DNA from: Nephrocerus scutellatus
Lineage: Eukaryota > Arthropoda > Insecta > Diptera > Pipunculidae
NCBI GenBank assembly: GCA_947095585.1
Contig: OX352765.1
Location: forward strand, 59,050,920-59,114,919
Reading direction: 5' to 3'
DNA length: 64,000 nt
Made by a program: the position numbers and the translations under genes. The notes beneath the pieces are model-generated. The model did no database searches. It saw only the letters and a program-made list of their open reading frames with translations, and was not told the DNA's origin. Within the stretch, counting starts at the first letter, position 1. Each line of letters opens with the position of its first letter. Shown piece after piece: positions 11,601 through 24,875 of this stretch.

Positions 11601-13245
11601 TTGCGATAAGACTCGTTAGGCTTGCTCTAATGATGGTAATATTTAATCATAAAATTTTAAATCCGGTCCCACTAACAAATCAGAATCCACCAACAATTTA
11701 TAAAATTTAGTACCCAACATTTTCGTTAATTGCGATAAGTCCCGTTAGACTTGCTCTCATTGTCCAACATAGTACTAGCCTTTTATAGCTTATGATATGA
11801 GCTTTCTAATGATGGTATTATTTGATCATAAAATTCAAATCTTACCCCACTATTAAATAAAAACCTTCAACAATTTTTAAAATTTAGTACCCAACATTTA
11901 CTTTAAATGCGATAAGTCCCGTTAGGCTAGCTCTGATTGTCCAACATAGTACTAGCCTTCTATAGCTTACGACACGATCTTTTTAATGATGGTTATATTT
12001 AATCACAAAATTTAAATCCTGCTCCACTAACAAATAAAAACCTACAACAATTTATAAAATTTAGTAACCAACATTTTTTTTAATATATAAGTCCCGTTAG
12101 GCTTGCTCTGATTGTCCAACATAGTACTAGCCTTTTATAGCTCATTTTATAGCTTTCCAACGATGGTAATTCTTGTTCATAAAAATTAAACGTTGCCCCA
12201 CTATCAAATCAAAACCTTCAAAAAAATTTTAATTTTAGTACCCAACATTTTCTTTAATTGCGCTAAGTCCCGTTAGGCCTGCTCGTATTTTCCAACAGGT
12301 TTCTAGCCTTTCATAGCCTATGACGTGCTTTCTAATGGTGGTAATATTTGATCTTAAATTAAAATCTTGCCACACTATCAAACAAAAAACCTCCGAAAAT
12401 TTATAAAATTTAATACCCACATTTTTCTTTAATTACGATTAGTCCCGTTTGGCTTACTCTGATTTTCCAACATAGTAATATCATTTATAGCTTATGACAC
12501 GATCTTTTTAATGATGGTAATATTTAATCAAAAAATTTAAATCCTGCCCCCCACTAACAAATCAGAAACCTACAACAATTTATAAAATTTAGTAACCAAC
12601 ATTTTCTCTAATTGCAATAAGTCCCGTTAGGCTTGCTCTGATTTTCCAACATAGTATTAGCCTTTCATAGCCTATGACACGTTCTCCCTAATGATGGTTA
12701 TATTTGGTCCTAAAATTAAATTCTTGCCACACTATCAAACAAAAAACCTCCAAAAATTTATAAAATTTAATACCCACATTTTTATATAATAGCGATTAGT
12801 CCCGTTAGGCTTGCTCTGATTTTCCAACATAGTATTAGCCTTTCATAGCCTATGACACGTGCTTTCTAATGGTGGTAATACTTGGTCATAAAATTCAATT
12901 CTTGTCCCACTATCAAATCAAAAGCCTTCAACAATGTATAAAATTTAGTACCCTAAATTTTCTTTAATTGCTATAAGTCCCGTAAGGCTTGCTCTGATTT
13001 TCCAACATAGTAATAGCCTTTTATAGCCTATGACACGTGCTATCTATGGGTGGTAATATTTGATCATAAAATTATAATCTTGCCCCACTATCAAACAAAA
13101 AACCTCCAAAAATTTATAAAATTTAATACCCACATTTTTCTTTAATTACGATTAGTCTCGTTTGGCTTGCTCTGATTTTCAAACATAGTAATCATATCAT
13201 TTATTGCTTATGACACGAGCTTTCTAATGATTGTATTATTTAATC
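6541..13245. repeat. Large higher-order unit A (7216 bp offset to unit B)
   Basis: The block recurs at +7216 bp with almost no changes. Matched landmarks are the box at 6656/13872, ACGTTCTCCC at 6891/14107, GCTCTGGTTTTCCATTATG at about 9569/16785, the truncated GTAGCTTATGACACG monomer at about 10013/17229, the 61-codon monomer at 12235/19451 and TAGCCTTTTATAGCC at about 13014/20230. One difference I saw is CCATCATAGTATTAG at about 10876, where B has CCAACATAG. About 6.7 kb matches, or some 38 monomers, which makes this the largest duplication in the window. Confidence 0.93.
9085..9140. repeat. Truncated monomer class with ACTCGTTAGGCTTGCTCTAATG (example)
   Basis: Two losses occur in one monomer: the A/T run between CTTCAAAA and TTTTGTACCC is shortened, and GCTTGCTCT is joined to AATGATGG, which removes about 50 bp including CCAACATAGTA and the CACG core. 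The box is kept as ACTCGTTAGG. Further copies lie near 11590, 16307, 18803, 21643, 24768, 27102, 29595, 31760, 33630, 35797, 39868, 42178, 48991, 50231, 52555, 53330, 55540, 56316, 58397, 58682, 59325, 60690, 60970, 61866, 62510 and 63880. Confidence 0.85.
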
Positions 13246-13757
13246 AAAAAATTTAAATCCTGCCCCCCACTAACAAATCAGAAACCTACAACAATTTATA
13301 AAATTTAGTAACCAACATTTTCTCTAATTGCAATAAGTCCCGTTAGGCTTGCTCTGATTTTCCAACATAGTATTAGCCTTTCATAGCCTATGACACGTTC
13401 TCCCTAATGATGGTTATATTTGGTCCTAAAATTAAATTCTTGCCACACTATCAAACAAAAAACCTCCAAAAATTTATAAAATTTAATACCCACATTTTTA
13501 TATAATAGCGATTAGTCCCGTTAGGCTTGCTCTGATTTTCCAACATAGTATTAGCCTTTCATAGCCTATGACACGTGCTTTCTAATGGTGGTAATACTTG
13601 GTCATAAAATTCAATTCTTGTCCCACTATCAAATCAAAAGCCTTCAACAATGTATAAAATTTAGTACCCTAAATTTTCTTTAATTGCTATAAGTCCCGTA
13701 AGGCTTGCTCTGATTTTCCAACATAGTAATAGCCTTTTATAGCCTATGACACGTGCT
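12525..13757. repeat. 4-monomer local duplication, offset 716 bp
   Basis: Positions 12525 to about 13041 recur at 13241-13757. The shared sequence begins at TAATCAAAAAATTTAAATCC and ends at ACACGTGCT. ACGTTCTCCCTAATGATGG lies at 12679 and 13395. The duplicate sits exactly at the A/B boundary and is absent from the equivalent place in unit B at about 20457, so it marks the recombination point between the two 7.2 kb units. Confidence 0.88.
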
Positions 13758-16700
13758 TTCTAATGGTGGTAATATTTGATCTTAAATTAAAATCTTGCCA
13801 CACTATCAAACAAAAAACCTCCGAAAATTTATAAAATTTAATACCCACATTTTTCTTTAATTACGATTAGTCCCGTTTGGCTTACTCTGATTTTCCAACA
13901 TAGTAATATCATTTATAGCTTATGACACGATCTTTTTAATGATGGTTATATTTAATCAAAAAATTTAAATCCTGCTCCCCACTAACAAATCAGAAACCTA
14001 CAACAATTTATAAAATTTAGTAACCAACATTTTCTCTAATTGCAATAAGTCCCGTTAGGCTTGCTCTGATTTTCCAACATAGTATTAGCCTTTCATAGCC
14101 TATGACACGTTCTCCCTAATGATGGTTATATTTGGTCCTAAAATTAAATTCTTTCCACACTATCAAACAAAAAACCTCCAAAAATTTATAAAATTTAATA
14201 CCCACATTTTTATATAATAGCGATTAGTCCCGTTAGGCTTGCTCTGATTTTCCAACATAGTATTAGCCTTTCATAGCTTATGACACGTGCTTTCTAATGG
14301 TCATAAAATTCAATTCTTGTCCCACTATCAAATCAAAAGCCTTCAACAATGTATAAAATTTAGTACCCTAAATTTTCTTTAATTGCTATAAGTCCCGTAA
14401 GGCTTGCTCTGATTTTCCAACATAGTAATAGCCTTTCATAGCCTATGACACGTGCTATCTATGGGTGGTAATATTTGATCATAAAATTATAATCTTGCCC
14501 CACTATCAAACAAAAAACCTCCAAAAATTTATAAAATTTAATACCCACATTTTTCTTTAATTACGATTAGTCTCGTTTGGCTTGCTCTGATTTTCAAACA
14601 TAGTAATCATATCATTTATTGCTTATGACACGAGCTTTCTAATGATTGTATTATTTAATCATAAAATTTAAATCCTGCCCCACTAACAAATCAGAAACCA
14701 CCAACAATTTATAAAATTTAATACCCACATTTTTTTTTAATTACGATTAGTCCCGTTAGGCTTGCTCTGATTTTCCAACATAGTATTAGCCTTTCATAGC
14801 CTATGACACGTGCTCTCTAATGATGGTAATACTTGGTCATAAAATTCAATTCTTGTCCAACTATCAAACAAAAACCTCCAACAATTTATACAATTTAGTA
14901 CCCAACATATTCGTTAATGGCGATAAGTCCCGTTAGGCATGCTCTGATTGTCTAACATAGTACTAGTCCTTTATAGCTTAGGACACGAACTTTCTAATGA
15001 AGCTACAATTTAATTTTAAAATTTAAGTCCTGCCCCACTAACATATCAGAAACCTTCAAAAATGTATAAAATTTTGTACCCAACATTTTCTTTAATTGCT
15101 CTAATGATGGTATTATTTAATCATAAAATTTAAATCCTGCCCCCCACTAACAAATCAGAAACCACCAACAATTTATAAAATTGAGTACCTAACATTTACG
15201 TTAATTGCGATAAGTCCCGTTAGGCATGCTCTGATTGTCTAACATAATACTAGCCCTTTATAGCTTATGACACGAACTTTCTAATGAAGGTATTATTTAA
15301 TCTTAAAATTTAAATCCTGCCCCACTAACATATCAGAAACCTTCAAAAATTTATAAAATTTTTTACCCAACATTTTCTTTAATTGCGATAAATCCCGTTA
15401 GGCTTGCTCTGATTTTCCAACATAGTATTAGCCTTTCATAGCCTATGACACGTGCTTTCTAAGGGTGGTAATATTTGATCATAAAATTCAAATCTTGCCC
15501 CACTATCAAACAAAAAACCTCCAATAATTTATAAATTTAATACCCACATTTATCTTTAATTACGATTAGTCCCGTTTGGCTTGCTCTGATTTTCCAACAT
15601 AGTATTAGCCTTTCATAGCCTATGACACGTGCTTTCTAAAGGTCGTAATATTTGATCATAAAATTAAAATCATGCCACCCTATAGCTTATAACACGAGCT
15701 TTCCCACGATAGCAATACTTGATCCTACATTTCAATTCTGATCCCACTATCAAATTAAAACCTACAACAATTTTTAAAATTTAGTACCCAACATTTCCTT
15801 TATTTGCGATAAGTCCCGTTAGGCTTGCTCTGATTTTCCAACAGGTTTCTAGCCTTTCATTGCCTATGACACGTTCTTTCTAATGGTGTTAATATTTGAT
15901 CTTAAAGTAAAATCTTGCCACACTATCACACAAAAAACCTCCAAAAAAATTTTTAAAATTTAATACCCACATTTTTCTTTAATTACGATTAGTCCCGTTT
16001 GGCTTGCTCTGATTTTCCAACATAGTTATATCATTTATAGCTTATGACACGAGCATTCTAATGATTGTATTATTTAATCATAAAATTTAAATCCTGCCCC
16101 ACTAACAAATCAGAAACCATCAACAATTAATAAAATTTAGTACCCAACATTTTCGTTAATTGCGATAAGTCCTGTTAGGCATGCTCTGATTGTCTAACGT
16201 AGTACTAGCCCTTTATAGCTTATGACACGAACTTTCTAATGAAGGTATAATTTAATCTTAACATTTAAATTCTGCCCCACTAACATATCAGAAACCTTCA
16301 AAAATTTTGTACCCAACATTGCAATAAGACTCGTTAGGCTTGCTCTAATGATGGTATTATTTAATCATAAAATTTAAATCCTGCCCCACTAACAAATCAG
16401 AATCCACCAACAATTTATAAAATTTAGTACCCAACATTTTCGTTAATTGCTATAAGTCCCGTTAGTAATGCTCTGATTGTCTAACATAGCACTAGCCCTT
16501 TATAGCTTATGACACGAATTTTCTAATGAAGGTATTATTTAATCTTAAAATTTAAATCCTGCCCGACTAACATATCAGAAACCTTCAAAAATGTATAAAA
16601 TGTTGTACCCAACATTTTCTTTAATTGCGATAAGACTCGTTAGGCTTGCTCTAATGATGGTATTAGTTAATCATAAAATTTAAATCCTGCCCAACTAACA

Positions 16701-19700
16701 AATCAGAAACCACAAACAAGTTATAAAATTTAGTAACCAACATTTTCGTTAATTGCAATAAGTCCCGTTAGGCTTGCTCTGGTTTTCCATTATGTTACCA
16801 GTCTTTCATAGCATATGACATGAGCTTTCTAATAATGGTAATATTTAATCATAAAATTTAAATCCTGATCCACTAACATATCAGGAACCTACAACAATTT
16901 ATAAAATTTTGAACCCACATTTTTCTTTAATTACGTTAAATACCGTTAGGCTTGCTCTGATTGTCCAACATAATACTAGCCTTTTATAGCTCATGACACG
17001 AGCTTTCCAACGACAGTAATTCTTTATCATAAAAATTAAATGTTGCCCCACTATCAAATCAAAACCTTCAAAAAATTTTTAAATTTAGTCCCCAACATTT
17101 TATTTAATTGGGATAGGTCCCGTTAGGCTTACTCTAATTGTCCAACATTGACATTTCTTTCATAGCCTATGACACGTGCACTCTAAGGGTCGTAATATTT
17201 GATCATAAAATTAAAACCTTGCCACACTGTAGCTTATGACACGAGCTTTCCCACGATGGCAATACTTGATCATACATTATAATTCTGATCCCACTATCAA
17301 ACAAAAACCTCCCACAAATTATAAAATTTAGACCCAACATTTTCTTTAATTGCGATAAGTCCCGGTAGGCTTGCTCTGATTGTCCAACATTGACAATTCT
17401 TTCATAGCCTATGACACGTGCTTTCTAAAGGTCGTAATATTTGATCATAAAATTAAAATCATGCCACACTATAGCTTATGACACGAGCTTTCCCACGATA
17501 GCAATACTTGATCCTACATTTCAATTCTGATCCCACTATCAAATCAAAACCTTCAACAATTTTTAAAATTTAGTACCCAACATTTTCTTTAATTGCGATA
17601 AGTCCCGTTAGGCTTGCTCTGATTGTCTAACATAGTACTAGCCCTTTATAGCTTATAACACGAATTTTCTAATGAAGGTACAATTTAATTTTAAAATTTA
17701 ATTCCTGCCCCACTAACATATCAGAAACCTTCAAAAATTTATAAAATTTTGTACGCAACATTTTCTTTAATTGCTCTAATGATGGTATTATTTAATCATA
17801 AAATTTAAATCCTGCCCCCCACTAACAAATCAGAAACCACCAACAATTTATAAAATTGAGTACCCAACATTTACGTTAATTGCGATAAGTCCCGTTAGGC
17901 ATGCTCTGATTGTCTAACATAGTACTAGCCCTTTATAGCTTATGACACGAACTTTCTAATGAAGGTATTATTTAATCTTAAAATTTAAATCCTGCCCCAC
18001 TAACATATCAGAAACCTTCAAAAATTTATAAAATTGTTTACCCAACATTTTCTTTAATTGCGATAAGTCCCGTTAGGCTTGCTCTGATTTTCCAACATAG
18101 TATTAGCCTTTCATAGCCTATGAAACGTGCTTTCTAAAGGTCGTAATATTTGATCATAAAATTAAAATCATGCCACCCTATAGCTTATGACACGAGCTTC
18201 CCCACGATAGCAATACTTGATCCTACATTTCAATTCTGATCCCACTATCAAATCAAAACCTACAACAATTTTTAAAATTTAGTACCCAACATTTTCTTTA
18301 TTTGCGATAAGTCCCGTTAGGCTTGCTCTAATTTTCCAACAGGTTTCTAGCCTTTCATTGCCTATGACACGTTCTTTCTAATGGTGTTAATATTTGATCT
18401 TAAAGTAAAATCTTGCCACACTATCACACAAAAAATCTCCAAAAAATTTTTTAAAATTTAATACCCACATTTTTCTTTAATTACGATTAGTCCCGTTTGG
18501 CTTGCTCTGATTTTCCAACATAGTTATATAATTTATAGCTTATGACACGAGCAGTCTAATGATTGTATTATTTAGTCATAAAATTTAAATACTGCCCCAC
18601 TCACAAATCAGAAACCACCAACAATTAATAAAATTTAGTACCCAACATTTTCGTTAATTGCGATAAGTCCTGTTAGGCATGCTCTGATTGTCTAACGTAG
18701 TACTAGCCCTTTATAGCTTGTGACACGAACTTTCTAATGAAGGTATAATTTAATCTTAACATTTAAATTCTGCCCCACTAACATATCAGAAACCTTCAAA
18801 AGTTTTGTACCCTACATTGCGATAAGACTCGTTAGGCTTGCTCTAATGATGGTAATATTTAATCATAAAATTTTAAATCCGGTCCCACTAACAAATCAGA
18901 ATCCACCAACAATTTATAAAATTTAGTACCCAACATTTTCGTTAATTGCGATAAGTCCCGTTAGACTTGCTCTCATTGTCCAACATAGTACTAGCCTTTT
19001 ATAGCTTATGATATGAGCTTTCTAATGATGGTATTATTTGATCATAAAATTCAAATCTTACCCCACTATTAAATAAAAACCTTCAACAATTTTTAAAATT
19101 TAGTACCCAACATTTACTTTAAATGCGATAAGTCCCGTTAGGCTAGCTCTGATTGTCCAACATAGTACTAGCCTTCTATAGCTTACGACACGATCTTTTT
19201 AATGATGGTTATATTTAATCACAAAATTTAAATCCTGCTCCACTAACAAATAAAAACCTACAACAATTTATAAAATTTAGTAACCAACATTTTTTTTAAT
19301 ATATAAGTCCCGTTAGGCTTGCTCTGATTGTCCAACATAGTACTAGCCTTTTATAGCTCATTTTATAGCTTTCCAACGATGGTAATTCTTGTTCATAAAA
19401 ATTAAACGTTGCCCCACTATCAAATCAAAACCTTCAAAAAAATTTTAATTTTAGTACCCAACATTTTCTTTAATTGCGCTAAGTCCCGTTAGGCCTGCTC
19501 GTATTTTCCAACAGGTTTCTAGCCTTTCATAGCCTATGACGTGCTTTCTAATGGTGGTAATATTTGATCTTAAATTAAAATCTTGCCACACTATCAAACA
19601 AAAAACCTCCGAAAATTTATAAAATTTAATACCCACATTTTTCTTTAATTACGATTAGTCCCGTTTGGCTTACTCTGATTTTCCAACATAGTAATATCAT

Positions 19701-20461
19701 TTATAGCTTATGACACGATCTTTTTAATGATGGTAATATTTAATCAAAAAATTTAAATCCTGCCCCCCACTAACAAATCAGAAACCTACAACAATTTATA
19801 AAATTTAGTAACCAACATTTTCTCTAATTGCAATAAGTCCCGTTAGGCTTGCTCTGATTTTCCAACATAGTATTAGCCTTTCATAGCCTATGACACGTTC
19901 TCCCTAATGATGGTTATATTTGGTCCTAAAATTAAATTCTTGCCACACTATCAAACAAAAAACCTCCAAAAATTTATAAAATTTAATACCCACATTTTTA
20001 TATAATAGCGATTAGTCCCGTTAGGCTTGCTCTGATTTTCCAACATAGTATTAGCCTTTCATAGCCTATGACACGTGCTTTCTAATGGTGGTAATACTTG
20101 GTCATAAAATTCAATTCTTGTCCCACTATCAAATCAAAAGCCTTCAACAATGTATAAAATTTAGTACCCTAAATTTTCTTTAATTGCTATAAGTCCCGTA
20201 AGGCTTGCTCTGATTTTCCAACATAGTAATAGCCTTTTATAGCCTATGACACGTGCTATCTATGGGTGGTAATATTTGATCATAAAATTATAATCTTGCC
20301 CCACTATCAAACAAAAAACCTCCAAAAATTTATAAAATTTAATACCCACATTTTTCTTTAATTACGATTAGTCTCGTTTGGCTTGCTCTGATTTTCAAAC
20401 ATAGTAATCATATCATTTATTGCTTATGACACGAGCTTTCTAATGATTGTATTATTTAATC
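13757..20461. repeat. Large higher-order unit B (second copy of the 7216 bp repeat)
   Basis: This copy stays in register with unit A at a constant 7216 bp over about 6.7 kb, including the shortened monomers and homopolymer lengths. It starts at an abrupt junction after ACACGTGCT at about 13757, where the sequence changes from the 716 bp local duplicate to the unit A order. Past 20461 it continues with CATAAAATTTAAATCC, whereas unit A at 13246 has CAAAAAATTTAAATCC, so the end of A was altered after or during the duplication. Confidence 0.93.
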
Positions 20462-23400
20462 ATAAAATTTAAATCCTGCCCCACTAACAAATCAGAAACC
20501 ACCAACAATTTATAAAATTTAATACCCACATTTTTTTTTAATTACGATTAGTCCCGTTAGGCTTGCTCTGATTTTCCAACATAGTATTAGCCTTTCATAG
20601 CCTATGACACGTGCTCTCTAATGATGGTAATACTTGGTCATAAAATTCAATTCTTGTCCAACTATCAAACAAAAACCTCCAACAATTTATACAATTTAGT
20701 ACCCAACATATTCGTTAATGGCGATAAGTCCCGTTAGGCATGCTCTGATTGTCTAACATAGTACTAGCCCTTTATAGCTTATGACACGAACTTTCTAATG
20801 AAGCTACAATTTAATTTTAAAATTTAAATCCTGCCCCACTAACATATCAGAAACCTTCAAAAATTTATAAAATTGTTTACCCAACATTTTCTTTAATTGC
20901 GATAAGTCCCGTTAGGCTTGCTCTGATTTTCCAACATAGTATTAGCCTTTCATAGCCTATGAAACGTGCTTTCTAAAGGTCGTAATATTTGATCATAAAA
21001 TTAAAATCATGCCACCCTATAGCTTATGACACGAGCTTTCCCACGATAGCAATACTTGATCCTACATTTCAATTCTGATCCCACTATCAAATCAAAACCT
21101 ACAACAATTTTTAAAATTTAGTACCCAACATTTTCTTTATTTGCGATAAGTCCCGTTAGGCTTGCTCTAATTTTCCAACAGGTTTCTAGCCTTTCATTGC
21201 CTATGACACGTTCTTTCTAATGGTGTTAATATTTGATCTTAAAGTAAAATCTTGCCACACTATTACACAAAAAACCTCCAAAAAATTTTTTAAAATTTAA
21301 TACCCACATTTTTCTTTAATTACGATTAGTCCCGTTTGGCTTGCTCTGATTTTCCAACATAGTTATATAATTTATAGCTTATGACACGAGCATTCTAATG
21401 ATTGTATTATTTAGTCATAAAATTTAAATCCTGCCCCACTAACAAATCAGAAACCACCAACAATTAATAAAATTTAGTACCCAACATTTTCGTTAATTGC
21501 GATAAGTCCTGTTAGGCATGCTCTGATTGTCTAACGTAGTACTAGCCCTTTATAGCTTATGACACGAACTTTCTAATGAAGGTATAATTTAATCTTAACA
21601 TTTAAATTCTGCCCCACTAACATATCAGAAACCTTCAAAAGTTTTGTACCCTACATTGCTATAAGACTCGTTAGGCTTGCTCTAATGATGGTAATATTTA
21701 ATCATAAAATTTTAAATCCGGTCCCACTAACAAATCAGAAACCACCAACAATTTATAAAATTTAGTACCCAACATTTTCGTTAATTGCGATAAGTCCCGT
21801 TAGGCTTGCTCTCATTGTCCAACATAGTACTAGCCTTTTATAGCTTATGATATGAGCTTTCTAATGATGGTATTATTTGATCATAAAATTCAAATCTTAC
21901 CCCACTATCAAATAAAAAACTTCAACAATTTTTAAAATTTAGTACCCAACATTTACTTTAAATGCTATAAGTCCCGTTAGGCTTGCTCTGATTGTCCAAC
22001 ATAGTACTAGCCTTCTATAGCTTACGACACGATCTTTTTAATGATGGTTATATTTAATCACAAAATTTAAATCCTGCCCCACTAACAAATCAGAAACCTA
22101 CAACAATTTATAAAATTTAGTAACCAACATTTTTTTTAATATATAAGTCCCGTTAGGCTTGCTCTGATTGTCCAACATAGTACTAGCCTTTTATAGCTCA
22201 TTTTATAGCTTTCCAACGATGGTAATTCTTGTTCATAAAAATTAAACGTTGCCCCACTATCAAATCAAAACCTTCAAAAAATTTTTTTTTTAGTACCCAA
22301 TATTTTATTTAATTGCGCTAAGTCCCGTTAGGCCTGCTCGTATTTTCCAACAGGTTTCTAGCCTTTCATAGCCTATGACGTGCTTTCTAATGGTGGTAAT
22401 ATTTGATCTTAAATTAAAATCTTGCCACACTATCAAACAAAAAACCTCCGAAAATTTATAAAATTTAATACCCACATTTTTCTTTAATTACGATTAGTCC
22501 CGTTTGGCTTACTCTGATTTTCCAACATAGTAATATCATTTATAGCTTATGACACGATCTTTTTAATGATGGTAATATTTAATCAAAAAATTTAAATCCT
22601 GCCCCCCACTAACAAATCAGAAACCTACAACAATTTATAAAATTTAGTAACCAACATTTTCTCTAATTGCAATAAGTCCCGTTAGGCTTGCTCTGATTTT
22701 CCAACATAGTATTAGCCTTTCATAGCCTATGACACGTTCTCCCTAATGATGGTTATATTTGGTCCTAAAATTAACTTCTTGCCACACTATCAAACAAAAA
22801 ACCTCCAAAAATTTATAAAATTTAATACCCACATTTTTATATAATAGCGATTAGTCCCGTTAGGCTTGCTCTGATTTTCCAACATAGTATTAGCCTTTCA
22901 TAGCCTATGACACGTGCTTTCTAATGGTGGTAATACTTGGTCATAAAATTCAATTCTTGTCCCACTATCAAATCAAAAGCCTTCAACAATGTATAAAATT
23001 TAGTACCCTAAATTTTCTTTAATTGCTATAAGTCCCGTAAGGCTTGCTCTGATTTTCCAACATAGTAAACGCCTTTTATAGCCTATGACACGTGCTATCT
23101 ATGGGTGGTAATATTTGATCATAAAATTATAATCTTGCCCCACTATCAAACAAAAAACCTCCAAAAATTTATACAATTTAGTACCCACATTTTTCTTTAA
23201 TTACGATTAGTCTCGTTTGGCTTGCTCTGATTTTCAAACATAGTAATCATATCATTTATTGCTTATGACACGAGCTTTCTAATGATTGCATTATTTAATC
23301 ATAAAATTTAAATCCTGCCCCACTAACAAATCAGAAACCACCAACAATTTATAAAATTTAATACCCACATTTTTTTTAATTACGATTAGTCCCGTTAGGC

Positions 23401-23652
23401 TTGCTCTGATTTTCCAACATAGTATTAGCCTTTCATAGCCTATGACACGTGCTCTCTAATGATGGTAATACTTGGTCATAAAATTCAATTCTTGTCCAAC
23501 TATCAAACAAAAACCTCCAACAATTTATACAATTTAGTACCCAACATATTCGTTAATGGCGATAAGTCCCGTTAGGCATGCTCTGATTGTCTAACATAGT
23601 ACTAGCCCTTTATAGCTTATGACACGAACTTTCTAATGAAGCTACAATTTAA
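17975..23652. repeat. 16-monomer tandem duplication, offset 2839 bp
   Basis: Unit one is about 17975-20813 and unit two about 20814-23652. The box of the GCCTGCTCG monomer lies at 19485 and 22324, an offset of 2839 bp. The shortened GTTTTGTACCCTACATTGC monomer is at about 18803 and 21642. The junction near 20814 joins GAAGCTACAATTTAATTTT to AAATCCTGCCCC within TAAAATTTAA, which both parents share. Unit two has a few private changes, including TACCCAATATTTTATTT near 22293, which shortens the minus-strand frame of that monomer, and a run of nine or ten T near 22280. Confidence 0.88.
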
Positions 23653-24870
23653 TTTTAAAATTTAAGTCCTGCCCCACTAACATATCAGAAACCTTCAAAA
23701 ATGTATAAAATTTTGTACCCAACATTTTCTTTAATTGCTCTAATGATGGTATTATTTAATCATAAAATTTAAATCCTGCCCCCCCACTAACAAATCAGAA
23801 ACCACCGACAATTTATAAAATTGAGTACCCAACATTTACGTTAATTGCGATAAGTCCCGTTAGGCATGCTCTGATTGTCTAACATAATACTAGCCCTTTA
23901 TAGCTTATGACACGAACTTTCTAATGAAGGTATTATTTAATCTTAAAATTTAAATCCTGCCCCACTAACATATCAGAAACCTTCAAAAATTTATAAAATT
24001 TTTTACCCAACATTTTCTTTAATTGCGATAAGTCCCGTTAGGCTTGCTCTGATTTTCCAACATAGTATTAGCCTTTCATAGCCTATGACACGTGCTTTCT
24101 AAAGGTCGTAATATTTGATCATAAAATTAAAATCATGCCACCCTATAGCTTATGACACGAGCTTTCCCACGATAGCAATACTTGATCCTACATTTCAATT
24201 CTGATCCCACTATCAAATCAAAACCTACAACAATTTTTAAAATTTAGTACCCAACATTTTCTTTATTTGCGATAAGTCCCGTTAGGCTTGCTCTGATTTT
24301 CCAACAGGTTTCTAGCCTTTCATTGCCTATGACACGTGCTTTCTAATGGTTGTAATATTTGATCTTAAATTAAAATCTTGCCACACTATCACACAAAAAA
24401 CCTCCAAAATTTTTTTCAAATTTAATACCCACATTTTTCTTTAATTACGATTAGTCCCGTTTGGCTTGCTCTGATTTTCCAACATAGTTATATAATTTAT
24501 AGCTTATGACACGAGCATTCTAATGATTGTATTATTTAGTCAAAAAATTTAAATCCTGCCCCACTAACAAATCAGAAACCACCAACAATTAATACAATTT
24601 AGTACCCAACATTTTCGTTAATTGCGATAAGTCCTGTTAGGCATGCTCTGATTGTCTAACGTAGTACTAGCCCTTTATAGCTTATGACACGAACTTTCTA
24701 ATGAAGGTATAATTTAATCTTAACATTTAAATTCTGCCCCACTAACATATCAGAAACCTTCAAAAGTTTTGTACCCTACATTGCGATAAGACTCGTTAGG
24801 CTTGCTCTAATGATGGTAATATTTAATCATAAAATTTTAAATCCGGTCCCACTAACAAATCAGAAACAAA
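23653..24870. repeat. Continuation block in the order of unit A/B, ends at an abrupt junction
   Basis: Monomers follow the order seen after 5690, 7808 and 15024 (AAGTCCTGCCCC, the shortened ATTGCTCTAATGATGG monomer at about 23735, then the GAGTACCCAACATTTACG monomer). They then switch to the 67 bp truncated monomer at about 24141 and the CATTGCCTATGACACGTG monomer. A C-run in TGCCCCCCCAC near 23778 is one or two bases longer than in related copies. The block ends at AGAAACAAAAAACAATTT near 24864-24881, which joins the middle of one monomer type to another. Confidence 0.75.
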
Positions 24871-24875
24871 AAACA

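Noticed and set aside
6541..20461. The 7.2 kb duplication as an assembly artefact
   Set aside because: Not fully excluded, but the copies differ (for example near 10876 against 18092), and the boundary carries a 716 bp duplicate absent from the other copy, which a simple contig duplication would not produce.
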